From DATNIB01 sp035604685 (GTDB taxonomy: Bacteria; Actinomycetota; Acidimicrobiia; Acidimicrobiales; RAAP-2): a stretch of DNA of 11,096 bases. Numbering within the stretch: the first letter of the stretch is position 1; the number at the start of each line of letters is the position of its first letter. The stretch lies in contig DATNIB010000058.1 in NCBI GenBank assembly GCA_035604685.1, positions 1-11,096 on the forward strand. The letters are read 5' to 3'. A program made the translations under genes and the position numbers. Shown here piece after piece: positions 1-6,644 of the stretch. The notes under the pieces are model-generated. The model ran no database searches, was not told the origin of the DNA, and saw only the letters and a program-made list of their open reading frames with translations.

Positions 1-422
1 AGTTTGGTGATGGCGTGCCTGATCGAATCGTCGATGGACCCCGAGGTCACGCAGCCGCCGTCGAGGTGCGCGATCGGTACCGATGCGATGACCAGCGCCC
101 GGGCGACGGCCAGGAGCTCGTGGCGGTCACCCATGACGACGGCGATCTCGGACGACGACCGCCGCGCGTGCTCGCTGACCCCCTCCGCCAGGGCGTGGCC
201 GGCTCGGATCAGCTCGGTCGCGTCGACCGCCGTGCGCAGGCCCGTCGGCACCTCGAAAAGTTCGTGGGCCGCCGACACCTCGGGCCACGCCGCCGCGGCC
301 ACCTCGCTGACCACCACCGTGGGGCGGACCCCGCGGGCCGCCAGGGCGTCGGCCACCGCGCTGATGGCTCGGACATCGGCCCGGCTCGTCGAAACGAGTA
401 GGGGGCGCCGCGGGGAGTTCAT
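1..422 (-). CDS. neuC: UDP/GDP-sugar hydrolysing 2-epimerase, NeuC/LegG family (N-terminal part, cut by window edge)
   Basis: Reading the minus strand from ATG at 422 gives 140 codons open to the window edge, so about the first third of a roughly 370-390 aa enzyme is visible. Diagnostic segments are GDRHELL (residues 98-104), IAHLDGGC (117-124) and DDSIRHAITK (131-140), which match the NeuC consensus GDR-E-L, AHIHGGE and DxxIRHxITK. The family hydrolyses an N-acetylhexosamine nucleotide with inversion at C2, giving the free manno sugar used by NeuB. In this locus the likely product is 2,4-diacetamido-2,4,6-trideoxymannose (LegG role), inferred from neighbouring dehydratase and aminotransferase genes. 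It is divergent from the ptmE-like operon. The HGGE motif reads DGGC here, replacing both the His and the Glu. No strong ribosome site precedes the ATG; no other in-frame start is seen just upstream. Family call is firm, substrate inferred. Confidence 0.88.
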   Translation of the reverse strand, partial: MNSPRRPLLVSTSRADVRAISAVADALAARGVRPTVVVSEVAAAAWPEVSAAHELFEVPTGLRTAVDATELIRAGHALAEGVSEHARRSSSEIAVVMGDRHELLAVARALVIASVPIAHLDGGCVTSGSIDDSIRHAITK

Positions 423-550
423 CGGTCGTTCTTGGTCATTGGGTCTGTTGCACTGTGCATGGTCGAGCCGACTGTAGACACCCGTGCCCGTCACGCGCGA
501 CAGGGACCCACCACAGGGCCGTTCCTCCAGACGTTCGGTCATCCCGACCC

Positions 551-577
551 CCCGGGTTCGAAAACCACGAGCCCGGG
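551..577 (+). other. 10-bp stem-loop in the ptmE upstream region
   Basis: Bases 551-560 pair with 568-577 around a 7-base A-rich loop (561-567). All pairs are Watson-Crick except one T-G pair (557-571), which is a G-U wobble in a rightward transcript but a C-A mismatch in a leftward one. That asymmetry favours a structure working in the ptmE-direction RNA. No T-run follows, so it is not a classical terminator. Function unknown. Confidence 0.4.
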
Positions 578-635
578 CCGTGACCGCGCCCGGACCTGGG
601 CGGGGGTAATGTCACGGTCGCCGGGGTCCGGGGAA

Positions 636-661
636 GGCGCCTCCGTTTCCGCGGAGGGGCC
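636..661 (+). other. Stem-loop 24 bases upstream of the ptmE ribosome-binding site
   Basis: Bases 636-645 pair with 652-661 with a single G-G mismatch (639/658) and a 6-base loop (646-651). It ends 24 bases before the GGAGG ribosome-binding site at 686-690. It could be a leader structure affecting translation or RNA stability of the operon; there is no direct evidence for regulation. Confidence 0.35.
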
Positions 662-694
662 CCGAGCACACTTCAGTCACTTGTCGGAGGATGC

Positions 695-1747
695 ATGAAC
701 ACGCGGTTGGCGGCAATCACGATTGCTGCTGACGCGTCGGTGCGTGACGCCCTCCGGGCCATCGACCGCGGCAGTGTCGGACTGGCCCTGGTTGTGCATG
801 GGGGGCGCCTCGTGGGCACGCTCACCGACGGCGACATCCGCCGGGCGGTCCTCGGCGGCGCCACCCTCGACGACCGCGTCGAGACGTACGCCAATCCCGA
901 CTTCACGGCCGTCGACCCCGAGACCGACCGTTCCTGGATCCTCGACCTGATGCAGGCACGGTCGCTCCGGAACATCCCGGTGGTCGACGCCGGGGGCCGA
1001 CTGGTGGGCCTGCACGTACTGGGGGAGCTGATCTCGGGCGAGCCGCGCCCCGAGCGAGCGCTGATCATGGCCGGGGGGCGGGGCAGCCGGCTGCAACCGC
1101 TCACCGAGGTCCGGCCCAAGCCGATGCTGGCCGTGGCCGGCCGGCCGATCCTCGAGCGGATCGTCCTGCACCTGGTGGGCTGCGGGTTCCAGCACCTGTT
1201 CATCTCGGTGAACTACCTGGCCGAGCAGATCGAAGCCCACTTCGGCACGGGTGAGCGCTTCGGGTGCCGCATCGAGTACCTGTACGAGAACGCGTCCGCC
1301 CCCCTTGGCACGGCCGGCGCCCTGGGGCTCCTGCCCGACGCGGTGCGGTCCGCCGAGCTCCCCCTGCTCGTGATGAACGGGGACCTCCTCACCCAGTTCT
1401 CCCCCGCCGCCCTGCTCGACCACCACGTCGCCCGGGGCAACGTCATCACCGTGGGGACCCGCGATTACCTGCACCAGATCCCATTCGGCGTCGTCGAGAC
1501 CGACGGGGACAGGCTGGTGTCGCTGCGCGAGAAGCCCACGGAGGGTTGGCAGGTCAACGCCGGCATCTACGCCCTCTCCACCGGCGTGATCCGACGGATC
1601 GGGGCCGGCGCGGCTCTCGACATGCCCGAGGTCATCTCGGATTGCCTGGGCCGCGAGGAGCCGGTCGGCGCGTTCGCCGTCGAGGGGGAGTGGCTCGACG
1701 TGGGGCGGGTCTCCGAGCTCCGTCGGGCCCGCGGGGACGCGCCGTGA
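695..1747 (+). CDS. ptmE: Sugar-1-phosphate nucleotidyltransferase with N-terminal CBS pair (PtmE-like)
   Basis: A 350-aa protein. Residues 1 to about 115 form two CBS repeats (GTLTDGDIRRAV near 41-52 and IPVVDAGGRLVGL near 94-106). Residues 121-345 are a nucleotidyltransferase domain with the signature IMAGGRGSRLQPLT (124-137), KPML (142-145), the metal-binding VMNGD (226-230), WQVNAGIY (285-292) and a terminal DVGR. In Campylobacter legionaminic acid synthesis, PtmE, a CBS-plus-nucleotidyltransferase protein, makes GDP-glucosamine from glucosamine-1-phosphate; the same role is inferred here. The ATG is fixed by GGAGG at 686-690 with a 4-base spacer; an out-of-frame ATG at 691 is ignored. 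It is first in a three-gene operon and overlaps legB by GTGA. GDP versus UDP specificity cannot be read from sequence alone. Confidence 0.85.
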   Translation: MNTRLAAITIAADASVRDALRAIDRGSVGLALVVHGGRLVGTLTDGDIRRAVLGGATLDDRVETYANPDFTAVDPETDRSWILDLMQARSLRNIPVVDAGGRLVGLHVLGELISGEPRPERALIMAGGRGSRLQPLTEVRPKPMLAVAGRPILERIVLHLVGCGFQHLFISVNYLAEQIEAHFGTGERFGCRIEYLYENASAPLGTAGALGLLPDAVRSAELPLLVMNGDLLTQFSPAALLDHHVARGNVITVGTRDYLHQIPFGVVETDGDRLVSLREKPTEGWQVNAGIYALSTGVIRRIGAGAALDMPEVISDCLGREEPVGAFAVEGEWLDVGRVSELRRARGDAP

Positions 1748-2742
1748 CCTCCGGACCGCTGGCCGGCCGGACCGTCGCGGTGACCGGGGCGGACGGGTTC
1801 ATCGGCAGCCACGTCGTCCAGCAGTGCCTGGGGGCCGGGGCCGAGGTCCGCGCCCTGTGCATGTACAACTCGCAGTCCTCGGTGGGCTGCCTCGAGGACC
1901 TGCAGGCACCGGAGCTGGATGCGGTGGACACCCGATTCGGGGACATCAGGGACCCCGACTCGGTGACCCGGTTCGTCGACGGCGCCGACGTGGTCCTCCA
2001 TCTGGCCGCCCTCATCGCCATCCCCTACAGCTACGAGGCGTACCGGTCGTTCGTGGACACGAACGCCACTGGGACCCTCAACGTCCTCGAAGCCGTCCGC
2101 CGACACGGGGCCCGAATGGTCCACACGTCGACAAGCGAGGTCTACGGCACGCCCGACTCGGTGCCGATCGGGACCACCCACCCGCTGAAGGCGCAGTCTC
2201 CCTACAGCGCCACCAAGATCGCCGCCGACAAGCTGTGCGAAGCCTGGGCCTGCTCCTTCGGGACTCCGGTGGCGATCCTGCGCCCGTTCAACACCTACGG
2301 CCCCCGCCAGTCGCTGCGGGCCGTGATCCCGACCCTGGTGGCCCAGCTGCTGAAGGACGCCGGGACTGTCCGCCTGGGCAGCCTGGCGCCGCGCCGGGAC
2401 TTCACCTTCGTCGAGGACACGGCGTCGGCCTTCGCTGCCGCCGCTGCCGCCGACCTCGCACCCGCCGAGATCGTGCAGCTCGGATCGGGCCACGCGGTCT
2501 CGATCGGAGAACTGGTCGAGACCGCGGGGCGCGTCCTGGGCGTGACCCCGCGGGTGGTCGAGGACGACGAGCGGCTGCGCCCGGCTGACAGCGAGGTCGC
2601 CGTGCTCTTGAGCGATCCGACGTCGGCCCGCGAGCGGCTCGGCTGGTCCGCCACCGTCCTGCTCGAAGAGGGGCTCTGGCGGACGGCGGAGTGGATACGT
2701 CCGCTACTCGACCGCATCGACACCGAGCGGTACCACCGGTGA
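1744..2742 (+). CDS. legB: NAD-dependent nucleotide-sugar 4,6-dehydratase, LegB family
   Basis: A 332-aa extended short-chain dehydrogenase starting at GTG 1744, inside the preceding stop (GTGA overlap). It has the Rossmann motif TGADGFIGSH (14-23), LHLAALIAIPYSY (85-97), TSTSEVYGT (128-136), the catalytic YSATK (Tyr154, Lys158) and RPFNTYGPRQS (180-190). The long identity to LegB hallmarks, including the MYNS stretch (40-43) and TLNVLEA (111-117), makes a LegB assignment much better than generic UDP-glucose epimerase. LegB converts a GDP-N-acetylglucosamine substrate to its 4-keto-6-deoxy form, the substrate for the LegC aminotransferase encoded next. The same reading frame stays open far upstream, but that part overlaps ptmE and is not this gene. 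Cytosolic, no signal peptide. Confidence 0.9.
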   Translation: MTSGPLAGRTVAVTGADGFIGSHVVQQCLGAGAEVRALCMYNSQSSVGCLEDLQAPELDAVDTRFGDIRDPDSVTRFVDGADVVLHLAALIAIPYSYEAYRSFVDTNATGTLNVLEAVRRHGARMVHTSTSEVYGTPDSVPIGTTHPLKAQSPYSATKIAADKLCEAWACSFGTPVAILRPFNTYGPRQSLRAVIPTLVAQLLKDAGTVRLGSLAPRRDFTFVEDTASAFAAAAAADLAPAEIVQLGSGHAVSIGELVETAGRVLGVTPRVVEDDERLRPADSEVAVLLSDPTSARERLGWSATVLLEEGLWRTAEWIRPLLDRIDTERYHR

Positions 2743-3887
2743 GCTCTCCAAGGATCGCCCTGGCCGCCCCGGACCTCGGGGCGGCCGAGACCGCCGCGGT
2801 CGCCGCCTGCGTCGAGTCGGGCTTCGTCTCCTCGGTCGGCCCGTTAGTCACCGAGTTCGAGGAGCGCTTCGGCGAGGCCGTCGGGCGGGCCCACGCCGTG
2901 GCCTGCTCGAGCGGGACGGCGGCCATCCACCTGGCCCTGGCGGCCCTCAGGGTGGGGCCGGGTTCAGAGGTGATGGTCTCGGACCTGACCTTCATCGCCT
3001 CGGCCAACCCGGCCCGGTACCTGGGCGCCGACGTCACCCTGATCGACAGCGAGCGGGCGACGTGGAATCTCGACCCGGCGCTGGTGGTGGACGAGCTCGA
3101 ACGCCGGGCCGCCGCCGGAGAGCGGCTCCCGGCGGCGATCGTCGCGGTCGACCTGCTCGGTCAGCCGGCGGACCTCGGGGAGCTGCTGGTGGCCGCCAGA
3201 CGTCACGGGGTCCCGGTGGTCGAGGACGCCTCCGAGGCGCTCGGCGCCCGTTGGACGAGCGGGCCCCTGGGCGGGCGGGCCGTCGGACGGGGCGGTGACG
3301 TCTCGTGCTTCTCGTTCAACGGGAACAAGCTCATCACCACCGGGGGCGGGGGGATGCTGGTCACCGACGACCCGGCGCTGGCCCGCCGGGCCCGGCACCT
3401 CTCGAAACAAGCGAAGGTGGCGGGCCTGGCGTACCGCCACGACGACGTGGGCTACAACTACCGGCTGACCAACCTGGCCGCCGCGCTCGGCCTGGCTCAG
3501 CTGGCGAGGCTGGACGAGCTCCTGGCCAAGAAGCGCGACATCGCCGCCCGCTACGACGCCGCCTTCGCCCAGACGGCCGACCTCGCCCGGCCACCTGACC
3601 CGGTCTGGTCGGATCGATCGTCCTGGCTCTACACGGTCCTGCTCGGGGACGAGGCCACCCGCGACCGGGTCTGCCGGTCGCTCAACGCGGGGGGCATCGA
3701 GTGCCGGCCCATCTGGTCGCCCCTGCACGAGCAGGCCCCCTACGCTCGATCACCCCGTGTCGGCACCGGGGTCGCCGAGAACCTGGGCGCCCGCGGCCTC
3801 TGCCTGCCCTCGTCGGCTGGCCTGGCCCCCCTCGACCAGGACCGCGTTGTCGCCGCCCTCGAGGCAGCCCTCTCCCACCCGGACTGA
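2739..3887 (+). CDS. legC: PLP-dependent nucleotide-sugar aminotransferase, LegC family (DegT/DnrJ/EryC1 fold)
   Basis: A 382-aa type I fold aminotransferase starting at GTG 2739, which overlaps the legB stop by GTGA. SSGTAAIHLAL (58-68) binds the PLP phosphate, VEDASEALG (161-169) carries the Asp that contacts the pyridine nitrogen, and SFNGNKLITTGGGGML (192-207) holds the Schiff-base lysine, Lys197. The GNK-I-TTGGGGM form is typical of LegC/PseC-like sugar aminotransferases. It would transaminate the 4-keto-6-deoxy sugar made by LegB, giving a 4-amino sugar nucleotide. It is last in the plus operon; a GC-rich hairpin follows before the convergent acyltransferase gene. Length is normal for the family. 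An alternative would be a bacillosamine-type aminotransferase, but the neuC/neuB/neuA neighbours favour a nonulosonate. Confidence 0.9.
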   Translation: MSSPRIALAAPDLGAAETAAVAACVESGFVSSVGPLVTEFEERFGEAVGRAHAVACSSGTAAIHLALAALRVGPGSEVMVSDLTFIASANPARYLGADVTLIDSERATWNLDPALVVDELERRAAAGERLPAAIVAVDLLGQPADLGELLVAARRHGVPVVEDASEALGARWTSGPLGGRAVGRGGDVSCFSFNGNKLITTGGGGMLVTDDPALARRARHLSKQAKVAGLAYRHDDVGYNYRLTNLAAALGLAQLARLDELLAKKRDIAARYDAAFAQTADLARPPDPVWSDRSSWLYTVLLGDEATRDRVCRSLNAGGIECRPIWSPLHEQAPYARSPRVGTGVAENLGARGLCLPSSAGLAPLDQDRVVAALEAALSHPD

Positions 3888-3951
3888 AACGCCGCCGGGC
3901 GGGGCCGCGCGTGGTCCCGAGCCCGACCGGTCGACCCCGGGGCGGCCGGGC

Positions 3952-3974
3952 CCGGCGCAGGCGCGCCTGGCCGG
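3952..3974. terminator. GC-rich hairpin between convergent operons
   Basis: Bases 3952-3956 pair with 3970-3974; after one bulged G (3957), bases 3958-3961 pair with 3966-3969 around a CGCG tetraloop. It lies in the 90-base gap between the convergent legC and FemAB-like genes, four bases from the latter's stop. A bidirectional terminator is plausible, but there is no T-tract and the whole gap is very GC-rich, so folding alone is weak evidence. An adjoining 12-base palindrome lies at 3945-3956. Confidence 0.35.
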
Positions 3975-3977
3975 CGG

Positions 3978-4973
3978 TCAGGCGACCACTGACCCCTCGG
4001 GGAGTGGGCGGGCTAGCCCGGCCCGGACCGCCCGCTCGTGTTCGAGCGGTTCGAGCGCCCGCCCGGCGAGGTACAGCATCCTGACCTCCCCGCCGAAGCT
4101 CCGCTTGAATGCCAGCAGTGAGTCCGCCGGGTCGGTGGTAACCCCGCCGCCCAGGTTTACCTCGCACACCCCGGCCTGCCACAGGGCACCGAAGGCGTGC
4201 CAGTTGGCCAGCGTGGTCGCCCCAGCGGAGTCGCCCCAGCGTACGCTGTGCAGATAGGCGGACCTGGGTCCGTTCACCAGGTACAGCACGGCCGAGCCCC
4301 CGCCGGTCCCGATGCACTCGACCGCGACCAGTGCGTCGGCGGCGTGGGCGGCCAGCGCCTCAAAGTAGGTCGGGGTGAGTCGCCACCGCTCGGACGCGCC
4401 CCGCTCCTCCATGAGCGACGCGTACCGGGCGCCGAAGCGCCCAGCGGCAGCCGCGTCGAAGGGCACCACCGTCGCCTCGGACTCCCGTTCCGCCCGGCCG
4501 AGGTCGTAGCGCCGGCCCGAGGACATCTGTCGCCGGAGTTCGTCGGGGTCCGCCAGCTCGAGGACGCAGTAGGCCTTCTCCGGCCGCGCCCCCCACGCGT
4601 CGAGGACGGGCCGGGTGGTCGAGCTCCACGGGCTGAACACGGTGACCTCGCTCACCACCCGCTGCGTCCGGAGCAGCGCGTCGAGCCCTGACCGGGCGGC
4701 GGCCGCGTGCCGGTCCCCACCCGACAGGTGCGGACCGCCGTAGTCCGCGGAACGGGCCAGGCCTCGGTCGCCTGCGGCCGGGGAGACCACGAGGACGGCC
4801 GAGCACTCGAAGCTGGCTCCCCGAACGGACGCGATCGCCGGCTCGGCCCCGGACGCGGTCCGCAGCGCCCGCAGGTACCCTGGGCCGGCGAAGGGCTCGG
4901 GGGGTAGCGATCGCAGCCGCGCCTCGAATCCCGGGTCGGCCTCGGTCAGGAACGAGAGCGCCAGGTCACCCAA
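3978..4973 (-). CDS. FemAB/GNAT-like acyltransferase
   Basis: A 331-aa protein, last in the minus operon. It begins at TTG 4973, supported by a GGAG five bases upstream and an 8-base overlap with the neuB stop; no ATG fits. It looks like the two-lobed FemAB-like GNAT family (Acetyltransf_6 type). The C-terminal half shows VAVECIGTGGGSAVLYL (217-233), ANWHAFGALWQAG (256-268), the diagnostic NLGGG (273-277) and SLLAFKRSFGG (285-295). Such enzymes transfer acyl or aminoacyl groups to amines, often in cell-envelope glycan or peptide synthesis. No canonical LegH is visible, so this may acylate the 4-amino group made by LegC; that is inference from position and chemistry. It could instead decorate a later glycan. 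The fold call is good; the substrate is unknown. Confidence 0.75.
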   Translation of the reverse strand: MGDLALSFLTEADPGFEARLRSLPPEPFAGPGYLRALRTASGAEPAIASVRGASFECSAVLVVSPAAGDRGLARSADYGGPHLSGGDRHAAAARSGLDALLRTQRVVSEVTVFSPWSSTTRPVLDAWGARPEKAYCVLELADPDELRRQMSSGRRYDLGRAERESEATVVPFDAAAAGRFGARYASLMEERGASERWRLTPTYFEALAAHAADALVAVECIGTGGGSAVLYLVNGPRSAYLHSVRWGDSAGATTLANWHAFGALWQAGVCEVNLGGGVTTDPADSLLAFKRSFGGEVRMLYLAGRALEPLEHERAVRAGLARPLPEGSVVA

Positions 4974-5964
4974 GATCGCTCCATCGGAGCCGCTCGCCGG
5001 TGGCCAGGTCGCGCACCGGGGAGCGGCCGACCGCGGCGTCCCGCTCGTGGGCCGGGATCCCGTCGAGCAGGGGGCGCTTCGGCTCGATGTCCTGGCGACC
5101 CAGCACCGAGCCGGCGGCCAGGTCGTGCGTGACGTAGAGCGCCTTTCGCACCAGCGAGCGGTTCTCCGCCTCGGCGTCGACCCCCGCCGATCCCCCCAGC
5201 GCGTCCTGCACGGCGCGCAGCTCGTCGACCCACGCCGCCGCGTCGGCGAGCGGGAGGGAGGCCGTGTGGTCGGGCCCGGGCGCGGCGGGGTCGTGGGTGA
5301 CGTGCTTCTCCACCGTCACCGCCCCGAGCGCCAGTGACGCCACGGCCGCCGCCGACCCGATCGTGTGGTCCGAGAACCCGACGGACCGGCCCGGCGCCAT
5401 CTCGGACAGGTGGCCGACTCGGCGCACGTTTGCCGAGGCCAGCGGGGTCGGGTATGCCGACACGCAGTGCAGGACGGTCAGGTCCTCCACCGGTTCGAGC
5501 TGGCGCAGGATCCAGCCGACCTCCTCGTCGGTGGCCATCCCGACCGAGAGCACGACAGGGAGAGACGACGCGGCGACCGCGTCCAGCAGCCAGGGGTTGT
5601 CGGCGTCTCCGGACCCGACCTTCACGAAGTCCGGGCGCAGGGTCAGGACGTCGGCCAGCGCCCGCTCCCCGTCCGCGGTGCAGGCGAAGTCGACCCCGAG
5701 CTCTGCGGCCAGGTACCGCAGCTCCGCCAGGTCCGCCAGCGCCAGCTCGAGGGGGCGGAGCAGCGCCCGCTGGTCGACGGCAGCCTGGTTGGGCGCCGAC
5801 GGGACCGAGGCCGAGAGCAGCTCGTCTTCGATCCAGTACTGGAACTTGACGGCGTCGAAGCCGCAGGCGGCGGACCAGCGCACCATAGCGGCCGCCCGCG
5901 CCGGGTCACCGTCGTGATTCACTCCGATCTCGGCAATCAGGTAGGGCCGGCGGCGTGCAGTCAC
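4966..5964 (-). CDS. neuB: Nonulosonic acid synthase (NeuB/LegI family)
   Basis: A 332-aa enzyme starting at GTG 5964, overlapping the neuA stop by GTGA; the frame stays open upstream to 6129 but that part lies inside neuA. It has an N-terminal TIM-barrel NeuB domain with YLIAEIGVNHDGD (8-20), DAVKFQ (37-42), VKVGSGDADNPWLLDAV (115-131), LHCVSAYPTPLASANV (165-180), GFSDHT (196-201) and TVEKH (217-221). The SDH and EKH histidines (200 and 221) match the metal-binding pair of NeuB. Residues 270-332 are a SAF/antifreeze-like domain (LVRKALYVTHDLAAGSVL). It condenses phosphoenolpyruvate with a manno-configured N-acyl sugar. The neighbouring LegB/LegC genes point to legionaminic acid rather than N-acetylneuraminic acid. 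The usual STPFD segment reads CTADG here. Confidence 0.93.
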   Translation of the reverse strand: MTARRRPYLIAEIGVNHDGDPARAAAMVRWSAACGFDAVKFQYWIEDELLSASVPSAPNQAAVDQRALLRPLELALADLAELRYLAAELGVDFACTADGERALADVLTLRPDFVKVGSGDADNPWLLDAVAASSLPVVLSVGMATDEEVGWILRQLEPVEDLTVLHCVSAYPTPLASANVRRVGHLSEMAPGRSVGFSDHTIGSAAAVASLALGAVTVEKHVTHDPAAPGPDHTASLPLADAAAWVDELRAVQDALGGSAGVDAEAENRSLVRKALYVTHDLAAGSVLGRQDIEPKRPLLDGIPAHERDAAVGRSPVRDLATGERLRWSDLG

Positions 5965-6644
5965 TGCGCACCCGCCAGCAGCCGGGCCCGGGCCATGTCG
6001 GACGGATCGTCGATCTCGAGGGCGCGCCGCTCGGGGACCGGCGCCAGGGCGATGGGCTCCGCGACGAACGGCCCTCCGGCTGCCACCCGCTCGGTCCACG
6101 TGGCGAAGGCGTTCCCCGACGGCAACCACAGGGGGGGTAGCTCCTGGGTGCGCAGGGCGGAGAGGAGCGGCGCGGCGGCCCGCGCCAGCCCCGGCTCGTC
6201 CTCGATCAGGAGGAAGCCGCTCTGGGCTGGGACCCGGACCGCGGTGAGGGAGCTGCGCGCTCCCGGCGTGTCCCGCAGCGCCCGCACCACGGCGCGCAGG
6301 TCGTCGGCCTCGGTGAAGGGCGAACTGGGCTGGGCCACCACCACGATGGCGGCGCCCGGGGGCGCCCAGGTGCGCACCGCGTGGACCACCACGCCGTCCA
6401 TGGGGGCGCGCTCGGTGGCCAGGTCGGCGGGCCGCAGACCGGGCACCCGGGCCCCGGCCGCGCGGGCGATGGCCGCGTAGTCCTCGCTGTCGGTCGAGAC
6501 GACAACCGACCCGAAGGCCTCGAGGGCGGTGGTGACCGCCCGCTCAAGCAGGCTCCGCCCCCCCACAACGGCCACGTTCTTGCCCGGGACCCGAGTGCTC
6601 CCCGCACGGGCCGGGATCAGGCAGACGACGTCGTCGTCTTTCAC
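5961..6644 (-). CDS. neuA: CMP-nonulosonate cytidylyltransferase (NeuA/LegF family)
   Basis: A 227-aa protein starting at GTG 6644, overlapping the upstream dioxygenase stop by GTGA. The longer in-frame ATG at 6815 lies inside that gene and is rejected. Motifs are LIPARAGSTRVPGKN (9-23), VVVSTDSEDYAAIA (47-60), LRPADLATE (70-78), AQPSSPFTEADDL (104-116), RTQELPPLWLPSGNAF (165-180) and EIDDPSDMARA (210-220). These match CMP-sialic acid synthetases, which transfer CMP from CTP to the nonulosonate made by NeuB and so give the donor for glycosyltransferases. The QPTSPLR segment is QPSSPFT, losing the usual Arg. Length is normal for the short NeuA form without the extra C-terminal domain. Family call firm; acceptor sugar inferred as legionaminic-type. 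Confidence 0.92.
   Translation of the reverse strand: MKDDDVVCLIPARAGSTRVPGKNVAVVGGRSLLERAVTTALEAFGSVVVSTDSEDYAAIARAAGARVPGLRPADLATERAPMDGVVVHAVRTWAPPGAAIVVVAQPSSPFTEADDLRAVVRALRDTPGARSSLTAVRVPAQSGFLLIEDEPGLARAAAPLLSALRTQELPPLWLPSGNAFATWTERVAAGGPFVAEPIALAPVPERRALEIDDPSDMARARLLAGAQ

Larger units (their letters stand above)
423..694. promoter_or_regulatory. Divergent intergenic region between neuC and the ptmE-legB-legC operon
   Basis: This 272-base gap separates two divergent gene starts, so it should hold promoters for both directions. I see no gene in it. A TAATGT hexamer at 606-611 fits a TAnnnT -10 box for the rightward operon, but the nearest TTGACA-like sequence (GTGACC, 580-585) is about 20 bases away, so this is weak. 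The downstream half carries two hairpins described separately. Promoter function is inferred from gene layout. Confidence 0.4.

Noticed and set aside
4..477. Plus-strand open frames (4-477, 15-401) over the left end
   Set aside because: They lie antisense to the neuC frame, which carries clear NeuC motifs; the plus-strand translations are low-complexity, arginine- and serine-rich and show no motif.
555..568. GGTTCGAAAACCA resembling a tRNA T-arm
   Set aside because: No closing T-stem, acceptor stem, anticodon arm or CCA end could be found around it; the bases belong to a simple hairpin.
677..1474. 265-residue minus-strand frame inside ptmE
   Set aside because: Antisense to a gene with strong CBS and nucleotidyltransferase motifs; composition typical of high-GC antisense frames.
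1264..1743. Upstream extension of the legB frame
   Set aside because: It overlaps ptmE in another frame and is arginine/proline-rich; GTG 1744 in a GTGA overlap gives a protein of normal length starting just before the Rossmann motif.
5965..6129. Longer neuB start at ATG 6129
   Set aside because: The extra 55 residues lie inside neuA and are unlike NeuB; GTG 5964 puts the protein start next to the conserved YLIAEIG motif.
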